64,000 nt of DNA from Pandoraea vervacti. GTDB lineage: Bacteria > Pseudomonadota > Gammaproteobacteria > Burkholderiales > Burkholderiaceae. The translations under genes and the position numbers were made by a program. Location of the stretch: contig NZ_CP010897.2 of NCBI RefSeq assembly GCF_000934605.2, forward strand, positions 3,968,001-4,032,000. The letters run 5' to 3'. Positions 25,954-34,865 of this stretch are shown here, in pieces. The notes beneath the pieces are model-generated. The model was given only the letters and a program-made list of their open reading frames with translations. It was not told the DNA's origin and did no database searches. Each line of letters begins with the position of its first letter. Within the stretch, counting starts at the first letter, position 1.

Positions 25954-26538
25954 TCAAGCTACGCCGCACACCGACGCGACCACATCCTCCAGCCTCGATG
26001 GCGCCCGGAACAATCGGGATGCCATCACACTGCCCTGAAACCCGGCAAACAGCGCACGGGCCGTCGCCTCGGGCGGCGACGTGAGTTTCAGCGTCCCTTC
26101 CGCCTCGCCCTGCGTGAGCACACGTGTGAGCCACGCTTCGTGGTACGCGAAGAATTGCTGTACGGCCACGCGCACCGTTTCCGGCAATGTTTCGATGTCG
26201 GCCGCGAGCATGCCGCACAAACAAATCCGGTGACCGTCCTCGACGATGCGCCCAAACCCCTGCGAGTACCGCGCCAGCTTTTCCGGTGCGGACAATGACC
26301 CGTCGATCTGTGCGAGCCCTTCGCCGATGAAAGCGTCGTAAGCCTTGATCGCTTCGAGCACCAGATCTTCCTTTGCGGGGAAGTAGTAATGGATGCTCGA
26401 TGTCTTCACCCCGACGCGCTCGGCCAGATCCCGGTAACTGAAGCCGTTATAGCCTCGCGTCATGAGGAACGTCTGCGCCTGCGTGAGCAGTTGCTCTCTG
26501 ACGGTTGGTGCAGCGGGCGATGTCGTGGTGCGGTTCAT
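25954..26538 (-). CDS. TetR-family repressor
   Basis: 194 residues from ATG 26538. The N-terminal DNA-binding part is YNGFSYRDLAERVGVKTSSI followed by HYYFPAKEDLV, and the ligand domain contains ICLCGMLAADIETLPE with two close cysteines, a feature of TetR proteins that sense electrophiles or peroxides (AcuR/NemR-like). A palindrome overlapping its promoter resembles one before the Ohr gene downstream, so it probably represses itself and that gene. The cysteine-sensing role is inference. Confidence 0.88.
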   Translation of the reverse strand: MNRTTTSPAAPTVREQLLTQAQTFLMTRGYNGFSYRDLAERVGVKTSSIHYYFPAKEDLVLEAIKAYDAFIGEGLAQIDGSLSAPEKLARYSQGFGRIVEDGHRICLCGMLAADIETLPETVRVAVQQFFAYHEAWLTRVLTQGEAEGTLKLTSPPEATARALFAGFQGSVMASRLFRAPSRLEDVVASVCGVA

Positions 26539-26549
26539 GTGACGAACTT

Positions 26550-26569
26550 TATCTATCAGTAGATAGATA
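26550..26569. promoter_or_regulatory. TetR autoregulatory operator
   Basis: TATCTATC-AGTA-GATAGATA, perfect 8-bp arms, lies 12 bases upstream of the TetR start codon and would cover its promoter or ribosome site. Confidence 0.7.
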
Positions 26570-26696
26570 GTCAAGCGTATTTTTCGAAGCGTCGATGGAT
26601 TTTTTCGATGGCGTCGATAGCCGAGCGGCCGCCGCAATCGAAACAGCGGCCCGAAGGCCGCTGCTCAAGCTCACGCACGGTGCCCCCGGCACACGA

Positions 26697-28907
26697 TCAG
26701 AAGTCGATCTTCGCGTTCAGGCTGACCATGCGCGGGTCGGCCGGCTTGATGTAGTTGTCGTACTGGTATTCCCAGTACTTGCGGTTGGTGAGGTTGCTCA
26801 CGGCAGCACGCAACGTCACGTCCTTGCCCGACACGCGGGTCCGGTATGTCGCCCCCAGGTTGATCAACGTATAGCCCGACACCGTCAGCGAGTTCTGCGG
26901 ATTGAGCGCGGTGCGACCGTTGTAACGAATGTCGCCGCCGACGGACAGCCCCGGCACGTACGGAATCTTGTATTCGACGTTACTCGAGAGCACGAAGCGC
27001 GGCGCGCCGCCCACGCGATTGCCGTCGAAGCCGCCGGATGTACGGGCGTACCACGCGTCGAGCGCCATGGCGCTCGCGCCCAATGTCCACTGCGGACCCA
27101 GCTTGACCGAACCGGCGAGCTCGATGCCCTGGTAGATCGACTGGCCGTCGGCCACGCGCGCGTTGGCGCTGTTCGTGTAGACGGCGCCGCGTTCGATGCG
27201 AAAGAGCGCCGCCGTCGTGCTCCACGTCGCCTGCTCCGTCTTCACCCCGACTTCGTACTGACGGCTCTTGAACGGATTGAGCACGGCCCCGGCGTTCGCG
27301 TAATTCGAACCGACCACTTCACCGGCCTCGAGCGCTTCCACGTAGCTCACATAAGCGGTCGTGTTCGGCGTGAGCTTGTACATGGCAGCAAGCGTCGGCG
27401 TAAAAACACCGTTCGTCGAATACGTCGACACGCCTTGCGCGTTGGTCTGGTCATAGTTCGTAAAGCGGCCGCCGGCCAGCACCGAGAAGCGGTCCGTGAT
27501 CTGCACGGTGTCCGATGCAAAGACCGACTTCTGTTCGATGGCGCTGGAGCGCTGGGCCTGAAGCGGCGTGCCGTCGCCGTAGAACTGATACGACGTGCCC
27601 TGATAGAGGTTGCCGGTATAGGTGGGGCTATAGACGTACGCATAGTCGTTCGTCTGATATTGCGATGCATATCCGAACGTCAGTTGATGCGTCAGCGCTC
27701 CGGTGCGGACCTTGCCTTCCGCGCTCACTTGCCACGCATGGAACGTATTGACCTCGTCGCCCAGATCGTTCTGGCCACGGAAGTCGCCCGCCCCGTTGAG
27801 CAGATTCAGCGTGGCTTCGTTGCGGTCGCGCGTGGACTTGTTGTAGGCGAAGTTGGCCGACACCTTCCAGTCCGGATTGATCTGATACTGCAGGCCCGTC
27901 GTGTAGAACTGCGTGATCGTGTTCAGGTGCGTGGCCTGCGTTTGCAGGTTGGCATTCGATACGTTGATGGGGCCGGGCAACTGGTTGCCGGTGAAGCTGA
28001 ACGTGGAGAGCGAGGGCGACGTGCCCGTGGCGCGGCGGTCCTGATACATCGCGCCGAAGTTCCACGTGAGGTCGGGCGTGATGCGTGCGTCCAGCGCCAC
28101 GGAGACCGTATCGCGGTTGAGGTTGCCGTCGGTATACGTGCGCCCTTCCTCGTGCGTGTAGTTCAGTCGCCCACCGAACATGTCGTTGGGACCGGCGCGA
28201 CCGCCGAGATCGACGTGCTCGCGCCAGATGCCTTCGGACTGGAAGCCCACGTCGACGCTTGCCACACGCTCGTCCGTCGGCTTCTTCGTCACGTAGTTCA
28301 CCACGCCGCCCGGCGCGACGAAACCGTACATGAAGCCCGAGAGCCCCTTGAGCAATTCCACGCGGTCGAACTGTTCGTACGGCATGGTCACGCCGTAGGT
28401 CATGACAGGCATGCCGTCGAGCTTGAAGCCCGATTGCCAGTCGATGGGCATGCCACGGACATAGATGTAGCCGGCCCATGCGTCGAAGGCATTGCTGCCG
28501 TCGGTCACGGAGGCGTCCGTCACGAACACGTCGCCAAGCTTGGCCGGTTGACGCTGTTCCAGTTGCTCCTGGCTGACCACCGTCGTCGAGAACGGCGTGT
28601 CGAGCTGGCTGCGCGAACCCAGCGCGCCGGCCTGTACCGATTGCTTCAGATTCTGCGGCGTCTCGCGCAGCGCCGAGTCCGTCACCGTGGTGGCCTTGAG
28701 CGTCGCGGGTGCTGCGGTATCGACGGGGGACGCGCTACCGGTGGTGCCGGTGCTGCCGGCAGTCCCGGCAGCTTCGGCGGACGGCTGCGCAAAGACCGGC
28801 GCAGCGCCCACAGCAGTGAAGGTCAGGAAGGCGGCAAGCGCGAGCGGGCGCGCAGCGAGACGGCCAGCCGCAGTGCGGCGAGCCCGGTAAGCCGGAACAA
28901 ACGACAT
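26697..28907 (-). CDS. TonB-dependent siderophore receptor
   Basis: 736 residues. A signal peptide (hydrophobic LALAAFLTFTAVGAAPVFA, cut near residue 40) is followed by a low-complexity linker, the plug domain (LDTPFSTTVVSQEQLEQRQP, about residues 138-157) and a 22-strand barrel ending in NAKIDF with the usual terminal Phe. The conserved YVRGMPIDWQSGFKLDGMP and GLSGFMYGFVAPGGVVNYV are typical of ferric-siderophore receptors. A Fur-type palindrome lies 38 bases upstream, so iron repression is expected. No siderophore biosynthesis or uptake genes are adjacent; an IS element lies upstream. Confidence 0.93.
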   Translation of the reverse strand: MSFVPAYRARRTAAGRLAARPLALAAFLTFTAVGAAPVFAQPSAEAAGTAGSTGTTGSASPVDTAAPATLKATTVTDSALRETPQNLKQSVQAGALGSRSQLDTPFSTTVVSQEQLEQRQPAKLGDVFVTDASVTDGSNAFDAWAGYIYVRGMPIDWQSGFKLDGMPVMTYGVTMPYEQFDRVELLKGLSGFMYGFVAPGGVVNYVTKKPTDERVASVDVGFQSEGIWREHVDLGGRAGPNDMFGGRLNYTHEEGRTYTDGNLNRDTVSVALDARITPDLTWNFGAMYQDRRATGTSPSLSTFSFTGNQLPGPINVSNANLQTQATHLNTITQFYTTGLQYQINPDWKVSANFAYNKSTRDRNEATLNLLNGAGDFRGQNDLGDEVNTFHAWQVSAEGKVRTGALTHQLTFGYASQYQTNDYAYVYSPTYTGNLYQGTSYQFYGDGTPLQAQRSSAIEQKSVFASDTVQITDRFSVLAGGRFTNYDQTNAQGVSTYSTNGVFTPTLAAMYKLTPNTTAYVSYVEALEAGEVVGSNYANAGAVLNPFKSRQYEVGVKTEQATWSTTAALFRIERGAVYTNSANARVADGQSIYQGIELAGSVKLGPQWTLGASAMALDAWYARTSGGFDGNRVGGAPRFVLSSNVEYKIPYVPGLSVGGDIRYNGRTALNPQNSLTVSGYTLINLGATYRTRVSGKDVTLRAAVSNLTNRKYWEYQYDNYIKPADPRMVSLNAKIDF

Positions 28908-29343
28908 GCTTGAAACCCCGTGTGTCTAGAGAAACCACTTATTTAATGAGAATCGTTAACGTTCTCATTCACAGGTTCGGGATATTAGCAAACCGTCGCC
29001 GCCCGTCAACAAATGTTGTCATCCGCTGGCACGGACAACACCGAAATACAACATTTCCGTCTATATGAACGCCTCCCGTTTGCGACGGTTTTTCGCGTGC
29101 TCTGACTGCGACAGGATGGGTTGCAGCTTTATATCCGGGCTTGTTGCAGCCTGATACGCTGCGGCCCACCATGAAATCCGCGGACCCGCACCTCATTTCC
29201 TTAGCGAGCTCGAAGCTCATCCGAAAATTCAGGTTTAGCGAGTCCTGGTCCGACCTGTCTTGTCATTACATACGATTGCCAGCGCAACCTTTCGACGTGT
29301 CATCCTGTAAAAATTAATCGTCGTGCTACCCAGCGCTCATCGG
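28908..29343. other. Region between the siderophore receptor gene and the IS110 transposase gene
   Basis: 436 bases holding the receptor promoter and Fur-type box (28945-28969), then AT-richer sequence (28980-29100) and sequence that may include one end of the insertion element. The exact junction is not visible by eye. No gene is supported. Confidence 0.6.
28945..28969. promoter_or_regulatory. Fur-box-like palindrome
   Basis: AATGAGAA-tcgttaacg-TTCTCATT has perfect 8-bp arms matching the GAGAAT/ATTCTC style of Fur boxes in Burkholderiaceae and Pseudomonas. It sits 38 bases upstream of the siderophore receptor. Confidence 0.85.
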
Positions 29344-30363
29344 TTAAACCGGCTTCACGCTCACGTAACCCCGTTCGTACTGCCTGTCGTGCGCCAGGAT
29401 CGCCCAGATCGTGCGGGCAATCCTGTTGGCCTGAGCCACGATTGCGACGTTTAGCGGTCGCCGCTTTTTGATTCCTTCGGCCCACGGCCCTGGCTCTTTC
29501 GCCAGACACAGCACGCTGCGCGCACCGTGGATCAACAGCTTGCGTAGGTATATATCGCCTCGCTTACTGATTCCGTGCAGATGCACCTTGCCACCCGTAC
29601 CCGTTTGCCTCGGAACCAATCCAATCCAAGCCGCGAACTCTCGCCCAGATTTGAACGTCTTCGCATCGCCTATCGTCGCAACAGCCGCCGTCGCCGTCAG
29701 CAGACCAACGCCCGGTATCGCCGCAATCGCTTTGCTCGCTTTGTCCTCTCTCATCCACGTCTGCAGACGTCGCTCGATGCTCGCAATCTGTTTATCTAGC
29801 TCCGCCAACCCGTTCCATTGCTCGCGCAACGTGTCGATCAGAATCGCCGGCAGACGATCGACCAGTCGCTCCAGTACACCAGGGATCGCCTTATCGAGCG
29901 CAGCCCGGCCTTTGCCCGTCACTTCGCCGTACTCGGCAAGCAGGCCGCGCAAGCCGTTGATCTGCATTGTGCGGAACTTCACCAACTGTTCGCGCATCCG
30001 GTGCAGTCCCAGTACCGCCTGTTGTGTTTCCGTCTTTACCGCAACCGATTTGCCTGCATGCTGCACGGCTAGCCAGATGGCTTTCGCGTCGGCTGCGTCG
30101 TTTTTGTTGCCCATCACAAACGCCTTCACAAATTTCCCCGGCATCAGCTTCACCTCGTGGCCCATCGTCGTGAGCTTGCGGGCCCAGTGCTGTGAGCCAC
30201 CGCACGCCTCCATCCCGATCAGGCACGGAGCCAAATTCGCGAAGTGTTCGAGAAACGCGCCCCGTCTCACCGGTTTGTTCACGATTTCGCCCGTCTCTGC
30301 GTCGATGTAATGGAGCTGCATCACGTTCTTTGCAATGTCCACACCCACTGTCGTATGCTTCAT
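29344..30363 (-). CDS. IS110-family transposase (DEDD)
   Basis: 339 residues, apparently intact. The N-terminal RuvC-like DEDD domain begins MKHTTVGVDIAKNVMQLHYID with the first catalytic Asp at residue 9; the C-terminal Tnp_IS116/IS110/IS902 domain has GVGLLTATAAVATIGDAKTF and SGREFAAWIGLVPRQTGTGG, including the conserved serine. IS110 elements move without terminal inverted repeats, guided by a structured noncoding RNA from the element. It lies between the receptor and an Lrp gene and may have separated earlier neighbours. Confidence 0.95.
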   Translation of the reverse strand: MKHTTVGVDIAKNVMQLHYIDAETGEIVNKPVRRGAFLEHFANLAPCLIGMEACGGSQHWARKLTTMGHEVKLMPGKFVKAFVMGNKNDAADAKAIWLAVQHAGKSVAVKTETQQAVLGLHRMREQLVKFRTMQINGLRGLLAEYGEVTGKGRAALDKAIPGVLERLVDRLPAILIDTLREQWNGLAELDKQIASIERRLQTWMREDKASKAIAAIPGVGLLTATAAVATIGDAKTFKSGREFAAWIGLVPRQTGTGGKVHLHGISKRGDIYLRKLLIHGARSVLCLAKEPGPWAEGIKKRRPLNVAIVAQANRIARTIWAILAHDRQYERGYVSVKPV

Positions 30364-30480
30364 TTCGGAGCCTCCGGTTTGCTAGGAAAACCTCTATGGT
30401 CTTCCATCTGGGCACTCTGATGCCGTTGGCCCGTGAGGCTCCGCCTTCGATTCCTTTCTGCTGGCTCCTACCGCTCACGG
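29344..30480 (-). mobile_element. IS110-family insertion sequence (ends approximate)
   Basis: The transposase gene defines the element; both ends are estimates because this family leaves no clear inverted repeats or target duplication. The 5' flank 30364-30480 is included since it contains the inverted pair GGAGCCTC (30367-30374) and GAGGCTCC (30435-30442), a structure that could belong to the element's noncoding RNA. The other flank (down to about 29280) may also be part of it. Confidence 0.5.
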
Positions 30481-30684
30481 GTGGGAGGCGTTCATATCAT
30501 TTCCTTACACGCTTCGCCCCCCCGGGCGGGACGCGGCGACGCCAATTCGGCCCGGTTTTGAAGATCCTTGTGGCCCCCGCACCGACAACGCAGCCAAATA
30601 GGCTAATATCGCGGCACTGTCGCCTACCGAGCGGCTAATCGAACGGAACGCCGACCCTTATCCGGGGTGCGCGCGTAGTGTGGT
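30364..30684. other. Region between the transposase gene and the Lrp gene
   Basis: 321 bases. The part next to the transposase has inverted GGAGCCTC/GAGGCTCC words and probably belongs to the IS; the part after about 30560, with ggctaatatcg and ggctaatcg words, should hold the Lrp promoter. No gene is supported. Confidence 0.55.
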
Positions 30685-31197
30685 ATGGAACTCGACGCCA
30701 TTGATTTGAAGATTTTGCGGGAGCTGCAAGCCGACGCCCGCCTCACCAACGTGGAACTCGCCTCGCGGGTCAATTTGTCGCCCTCACCGTGTCTCGCGCG
30801 CGTCAAGGCGCTCGAGACAGCCGGTTATATCCGTCAGCGCGTGACGCTGCTCGATCCGTCCCGCCTCGGGCTGCACATTAACGTCTTCATCCACGTCACG
30901 CTGGAAAACCAGAACCGCGACGGGCTGGACGCCTTCGAAGCCGCCGTAACCGCGCTGCCCAACGTCATGGAGTGTTACCTGATGTCGGGCGACGCCGACT
31001 ATCTGCTGCGCGTCATGGTCAGCGACATGGCCGCATACGAAACGCTCATTACCGATCGTATCTCGCGCATTCCGGGCATCCGGAACATTCGTTCGAGCTT
31101 CGCGCTCAAGCAGGTCATGTACACCACGGCCGTGCCGGTGCCCGGCCACGACGGCGCCGGCGGCCCGGGCGGCCCCGACAGCACGGGCGATGCCTGA
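30685..31197 (+). CDS. Lrp/AsnC-family transcriptional regulator
   Basis: 170 residues. Winged helix with MELDAIDLKILRELQADARL and NLSPSPCLARVKALETAGYI, then a RAM domain (SGDADYLLRVMVSDMAAYET). The end is a Gly/Pro-rich tail (GHDGAGGPGGPDSTGDA) that overlaps the next gene's start by 8 bases, so exporter and regulator are translated together. It probably controls this operon in response to an amino acid. It resembles the Lrp protein at 18209 in size and layout. Confidence 0.92.
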   Translation: MELDAIDLKILRELQADARLTNVELASRVNLSPSPCLARVKALETAGYIRQRVTLLDPSRLGLHINVFIHVTLENQNRDGLDAFEAAVTALPNVMECYLMSGDADYLLRVMVSDMAAYETLITDRISRIPGIRNIRSSFALKQVMYTTAVPVPGHDGAGGPGGPDSTGDA

Positions 31198-32128
31198 GGC
31201 GTCTCGCGCTGTCACGCCCCCGACCGCGCCGGGCGGCGCGAGTCAGCAGGTCGCGCTGCATGTGGCGGCGATGCTGTTTGGCGCGTCGGCCCTGTTCGGC
31301 GAACACATTGCCGCAAGCAGCACGCTGATCGTCTTCGGACGCGGACTGTTTTCGTGGCTCGCGCTTACCGTGATTGCGCTCGCCGGTGTGGCCGGATTAC
31401 GAGGCGTCGCGCGACTCTCGGGGGGCGCGCCGTGGCATGGCCTACCGGTGCGCTCAGCAGCCCGTCTGATGGTCGCCGGTGGATGGCTCGCGATGCACTG
31501 GCTCGCCTTCTTTCTCGCGATCAAGGCCGGGGGCGTTGCCGTCGGCACGCTGGGATTCGCATGCTTCCCGGCGTTCGTGATCCTGATGGAGTGGCCACTA
31601 CGCCGGGAACGCCCCTCGTTGGGAGACGCCGGCGTGATCGCGCTCGTTTGCCTGGGACTTGCGCTCGTCACACCGGCGTTCGACTGGCAGGCGGGCGCAA
31701 CGCTCGGGCTGGCGTGGGGCGTGCTCTCGGGGGCGCTTTATGCCGTCATCGCGCTGTCGAACCGGGTGCTTGGCGCGCAGGCGTCGCCATTGCAGGCGAG
31801 TTGGTGGCAATGCCTGGGCATTCTTGTCGTGCTCGGTCCGTTCTCCTGGCGTGAGGCGCTCGCCTTGCCCGGCGTACAGTGGGGGTGGCTCGCTTGTCTG
31901 GGCGTCGTTTGCACGGCACTCGCCTACACCCTCTTCATTCACGCACTGCGCGCCGTCAAAGCCAGTCAGGCCGCCGTGGTGATTGCGCTCGAACCGGTCT
32001 ACGCGATCGCCTTCGCATGGGTATTGTTCGGTACCGCCCCGACGCTCAAGATGGCGATCGGCGGCGTGTGCATCGTCGGCGCCGTTGCCTGGTCCGGCTC
32101 GATGCGCTCGCGCCGCCCGGCTCACTGA
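31190..32128 (+). CDS. DMT-superfamily EamA transporter
   Basis: 312 residues with ten predicted helices in two EamA repeats; WLAMHWLAFFLAIKAGGVAVG and the closing ALEPVYAIAFAWVLFGTAPT are typical. Members export amino acids or metabolites. The start codon lies inside the end of the Lrp gene, making a two-gene operon in which regulator and likely amino-acid exporter are coupled. The substrate is unknown. Confidence 0.9.
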   Translation: MPEASRAVTPPTAPGGASQQVALHVAAMLFGASALFGEHIAASSTLIVFGRGLFSWLALTVIALAGVAGLRGVARLSGGAPWHGLPVRSAARLMVAGGWLAMHWLAFFLAIKAGGVAVGTLGFACFPAFVILMEWPLRRERPSLGDAGVIALVCLGLALVTPAFDWQAGATLGLAWGVLSGALYAVIALSNRVLGAQASPLQASWWQCLGILVVLGPFSWREALALPGVQWGWLACLGVVCTALAYTLFIHALRAVKASQAAVVIALEPVYAIAFAWVLFGTAPTLKMAIGGVCIVGAVAWSGSMRSRRPAH

Positions 32129-32156
32129 GCGCCTCGCGCGCGATGCAGGCAACCTC

Positions 32157-32915
32157 TCAGAGGAACATGCCGCCCGATGCTTCGATGCGCTGGCCATTGA
32201 TCCAGCCCGTCTCGTCGCTCAGCAACGCCGCCACGGCACCGCCGATATCATCGGCTTCGCCCACGCGCCCCAACCCGGTATTGCTCGCGACCATTTGATG
32301 GACGCCCTGGTTGTCGCGCACCGTGCCGCCATTGAAGTCCGTGGCGATGGCGCCCGGGGCGATCGTGTTGGCCCGAATGCCGCGTGCGCCCAGTTCCTTC
32401 GCGAGATAACGCGAGAACACCTCGATGCCGCCCTTCATCATGGCGTACGCCGAGGCATTCGGCAGCGTGAAGCGCGCCAGCCCGCTCGACACGTTCAGAA
32501 TGCGTCCGCCGTCGGCGATCATCGGCAGCAAGGTCTGCGTGAGGAAGAACGGCCCCTTCAGGTGTAGCTTCACCAGAAAGTCGAACTCGTCTTCCGTCGT
32601 CTCGATAATCGACTTGTGCAGCCCCGTGCCTGCGTTGTTCACGAGGAAGTCGAATGTGTCGCGTTGCCACACCTCCCCGAGCCGGCGTTTGACGTCGGCG
32701 GCGAACGGGGCGAACTGGGTCGAGTCCGAGGCGTCCAGCGCAAGTGCCACGGCCTTCGCGCCCATTCGCGTGATCTCGGCGACCACCGCTTCGGCTTCGG
32801 CACGCTGGCTGCGGTAAGTGAGGATGACGTCCGTACCTCGTTGCGCCACGGCCAGTGCCGAAGCGCGGCCAAGGCCGCGGCTGCCGCCGGTAATGAGCGC
32901 GATCTTGCGGGTCAT
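32157..32915 (-). CDS. Short-chain dehydrogenase/reductase
   Basis: 252 residues from ATG 32915. The Rossmann motif ITGGSRGLGRASA (residues 8-20), NNAG (near residue 93), the serine in NVSSG and Tyr-x-x-x-Lys in SAYAMMKGG form a complete classical SDR. NADPH preference is likely from the basic residue after beta-2 (YRSQRAE). It is divergent from a LysR gene, a common pairing in which LysR controls the oxidoreductase. The substrate is unknown. Confidence 0.88.
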   Translation of the reverse strand: MTRKIALITGGSRGLGRASALAVAQRGTDVILTYRSQRAEAEAVVAEITRMGAKAVALALDASDSTQFAPFAADVKRRLGEVWQRDTFDFLVNNAGTGLHKSIIETTEDEFDFLVKLHLKGPFFLTQTLLPMIADGGRILNVSSGLARFTLPNASAYAMMKGGIEVFSRYLAKELGARGIRANTIAPGAIATDFNGGTVRDNQGVHQMVASNTGLGRVGEADDIGGAVAALLSDETGWINGQRIEASGGMFL

Positions 32916-33087
32916 GGTGATTCTCCTGAATGCGGGTTGCGTTGGGCGCCACAGGTCGGTGCCGCCTTCGTTGAACACATCGGACGGCCACTCGGGCCAT
33001 CGATCTCGTCTGCCGCGGCTGTCTGCGCTCGTCGGGGACCGCCGGACGGGGCGCTCACCTCAAATGTCGCGGTATGTTCAACATGCT

Positions 33088-33146
33088 ATTGCATCGAATT
33101 TCACCAATAAATCCATCGAATCTGATTGCACTGATCAAATTCCAAT
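33088..33146. promoter_or_regulatory. Two ATTGCA-N10/11-CCAAT sites in front of a LysR gene
   Basis: ATTGCA...CCAAT occurs at 33088-33108 and again at 33125-33146, each an ATTG/CAAT dyad of 21-22 bases. They lie 43-100 bases ahead of the LysR start in the AT-rich region shared with the SDR gene, as expected for recognition and activation sites of a LysR protein. Confidence 0.5.
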
Positions 33147-33188
33147 AACAATGACGCATCCGGTCCCACGGATTGCCTGCTTGCCGCC

Positions 33189-34118
33189 ATGCATCAGATC
33201 GACGCCATGCGCATCTTCGTGCGCGTTACCGAGACCGGCAGTTTCACCCAGGCGGCCGACAGCCTTGGCCTGCCGCGCGCCAGCGTGTCCAACGCCATCA
33301 AGCAACTCGAAACGAAACTGGGCACGCGCTTGCTGCACCGGACCACGCGCCGCGTGCAACTCACGCAGGACGGACAGGCGTGTCTCGAGCGCTGCAAGGA
33401 CCTGCTCGCCGACATGGAAGAGTGGGAGACGATGTTCGTGCCGCGCGGCGAGGCGCTGACGGGACGGCTACGTGTGGACCTGCCGGCAACGCTTGCGCGC
33501 ACGACCGTCATCCCGCAGTTGCCGACGTTCCTGGCGCAGCATCCCGCGCTGCGCGTGGAACTGTCGAGCACCGACCGGCGCGTCGATCTCGTGCGCGAAG
33601 GGTTCGATTGCGTGCTGCGCGTGGGAGCAGTTGCCGATTCGACGTTGATCGCCCGACCGCTCGGCCATATGCGTCAGATCAACGTGGCCAGTCCGGCGTA
33701 CCTCGAGCGCTACGGCGTGCCTACCAAGTTGCAAGACCTCAGCGCACACCGCCTGATTCACTACACCACGACGCTGGGCACCCGTCCGACAGGCTGGGAG
33801 TACCACGACGGCGAGCGTTACACGCAATGGCCGATGGACGGCGTGCTCGCGGTCAATAACGCCGATGCCTATCAGGCGGCGTGCCTTGCCGGACTCGGCC
33901 TGATTCAGGCGCCGGAAGGCGGCGTGCGCGCCCTGCTTGCCGATGGCGCACTGCGCGAGGTGATGCCCGAGTTTCAGGCCGAGCCGCTGGCCGTATCCCT
34001 GCTCTACGCCAACCGCCGACATCTGCCGCGCCGCGTGCAGGCTTTCATGAACTGGCTTGCGGATTTGCTGACGCCTCGCCTGACGACATTCGGCGGCGAC
34101 CCGGCCACGCGTCGATGA
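33189..34118 (+). CDS. LysR-family transcriptional regulator
   Basis: 309 residues, standard length. Winged helix: MRIFVRVTETGSFTQAADSL, SVSNAIKQLETKLGTRLLHR. Effector domain includes GFDCVLRVGAVADSTLIARP and LGLIQAPEGGVRALLADG, typical of the CrgA-like LysR subgroup. Divergent from the SDR gene across 273 bases that carry two dyads. Inducer unknown. Confidence 0.92.
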   Translation: MHQIDAMRIFVRVTETGSFTQAADSLGLPRASVSNAIKQLETKLGTRLLHRTTRRVQLTQDGQACLERCKDLLADMEEWETMFVPRGEALTGRLRVDLPATLARTTVIPQLPTFLAQHPALRVELSSTDRRVDLVREGFDCVLRVGAVADSTLIARPLGHMRQINVASPAYLERYGVPTKLQDLSAHRLIHYTTTLGTRPTGWEYHDGERYTQWPMDGVLAVNNADAYQAACLAGLGLIQAPEGGVRALLADGALREVMPEFQAEPLAVSLLYANRRHLPRRVQAFMNWLADLLTPRLTTFGGDPATRR

Positions 34119-34151
34119 CATCGGTGCGGTTGGCAAACGTTTAGCGAACGT

Positions 34152-34805
34152 CTACAGCCCCTGCTCGACCATGGCAACGAGTCGTTGCCCCAGCGCGTCG
34201 ACCTGGGCATCGGGCAAATCGCGCAACGGGCCGTCGATGACGAGCACCGACAGACCGTGCACGGCCGCCCACGCCAGGTACTCCGCGCCGGGTCGCTGCG
34301 TCGCATCGATGATGCCCGCCTCGACCATACCGTCGAGCGCAGCCCCGAGCAGTTCGAACGGATTCAGTCCGCTCGCCCCGGCCTTCTCGGGACCACCGGC
34401 CGAGCGCACATTCTCCGAAGGTGCAAACGCCGTGCGGAACAACCCGGGCTGACGTCGCGCGAAATGCAGATAGCCGATACCCACCGCTCGCAGCACGGCG
34501 CGCGAACGTGCCTCGCCATCGGGCAGCGAAGTCGCATCGATCATCGCCTGCTCGTGCTCGATGGCCACCGCCAGTTCGGCAAGCGCCGCCGCGCGCACCG
34601 CGTCGAGCAAATCCTGACGATTTGCGAAGTGCCGATACGCGGCATTGGGAACGACCCCGGCGCGGCGCGTCGCTTCCCGTAGGATCACGGCATCCGGACC
34701 GCCGTCGCGCGCCAGCGCAATCCCCGCTTCCAGCAATGCCCGACGCAGGTCACCGTGACGGTATGTCGCGCGCGCCGGGCCGGACGTTGTTTCTTGTTCT
34801 GACAT
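34152..34805 (-). CDS. TetR-family repressor with WHG C-terminal domain
   Basis: 217 residues from ATG 34805; the longer frame upstream is not coding. The helix-turn-helix reads LREATRRAGVVPNAAYRHFA, and the C-terminal stretch WAAVHGLSVLVIDGPLRDLP is the WHG-domain signature. Its own promoter region carries two copies of a TGGACAGTGT(C/A)CA palindrome; with -35/-10-like spacing these should be its operators. The neighbour across the region is a VOC protein gene. Confidence 0.9.
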   Translation of the reverse strand: MSEQETTSGPARATYRHGDLRRALLEAGIALARDGGPDAVILREATRRAGVVPNAAYRHFANRQDLLDAVRAAALAELAVAIEHEQAMIDATSLPDGEARSRAVLRAVGIGYLHFARRQPGLFRTAFAPSENVRSAGGPEKAGASGLNPFELLGAALDGMVEAGIIDATQRPGAEYLAWAAVHGLSVLVIDGPLRDLPDAQVDALGQRLVAMVEQGL

Positions 34806-34814
34806 GACTACCTC

Positions 34815-34865
34815 TTGTGGACAGTGTCCATTATGTCTGCTATTGTTTGTGTACACTGTCCACAA
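34815..34865. promoter_or_regulatory. Paired TetR operators between TetR and VOC genes
   Basis: TTGTGGACAGTGT (34815-34827) and ACACTGTCCACAA (34853-34865) are perfect 13-bp inverted repeats 25 bases apart. Each half is itself part of a short palindrome (TGGACAGTGTCCA at 34818-34830; TGTACACTGTCCA at 34850-34862), so this looks like two dimer sites in opposite orientation. Confidence 0.8.

Noticed and set aside
26595..28913. 772-codon open frame on the plus strand
   Set aside because: It is the antisense shadow of the TonB-dependent receptor gene; its product is Arg/His/Val-rich without domains, and the minus-strand protein is a clear family member.
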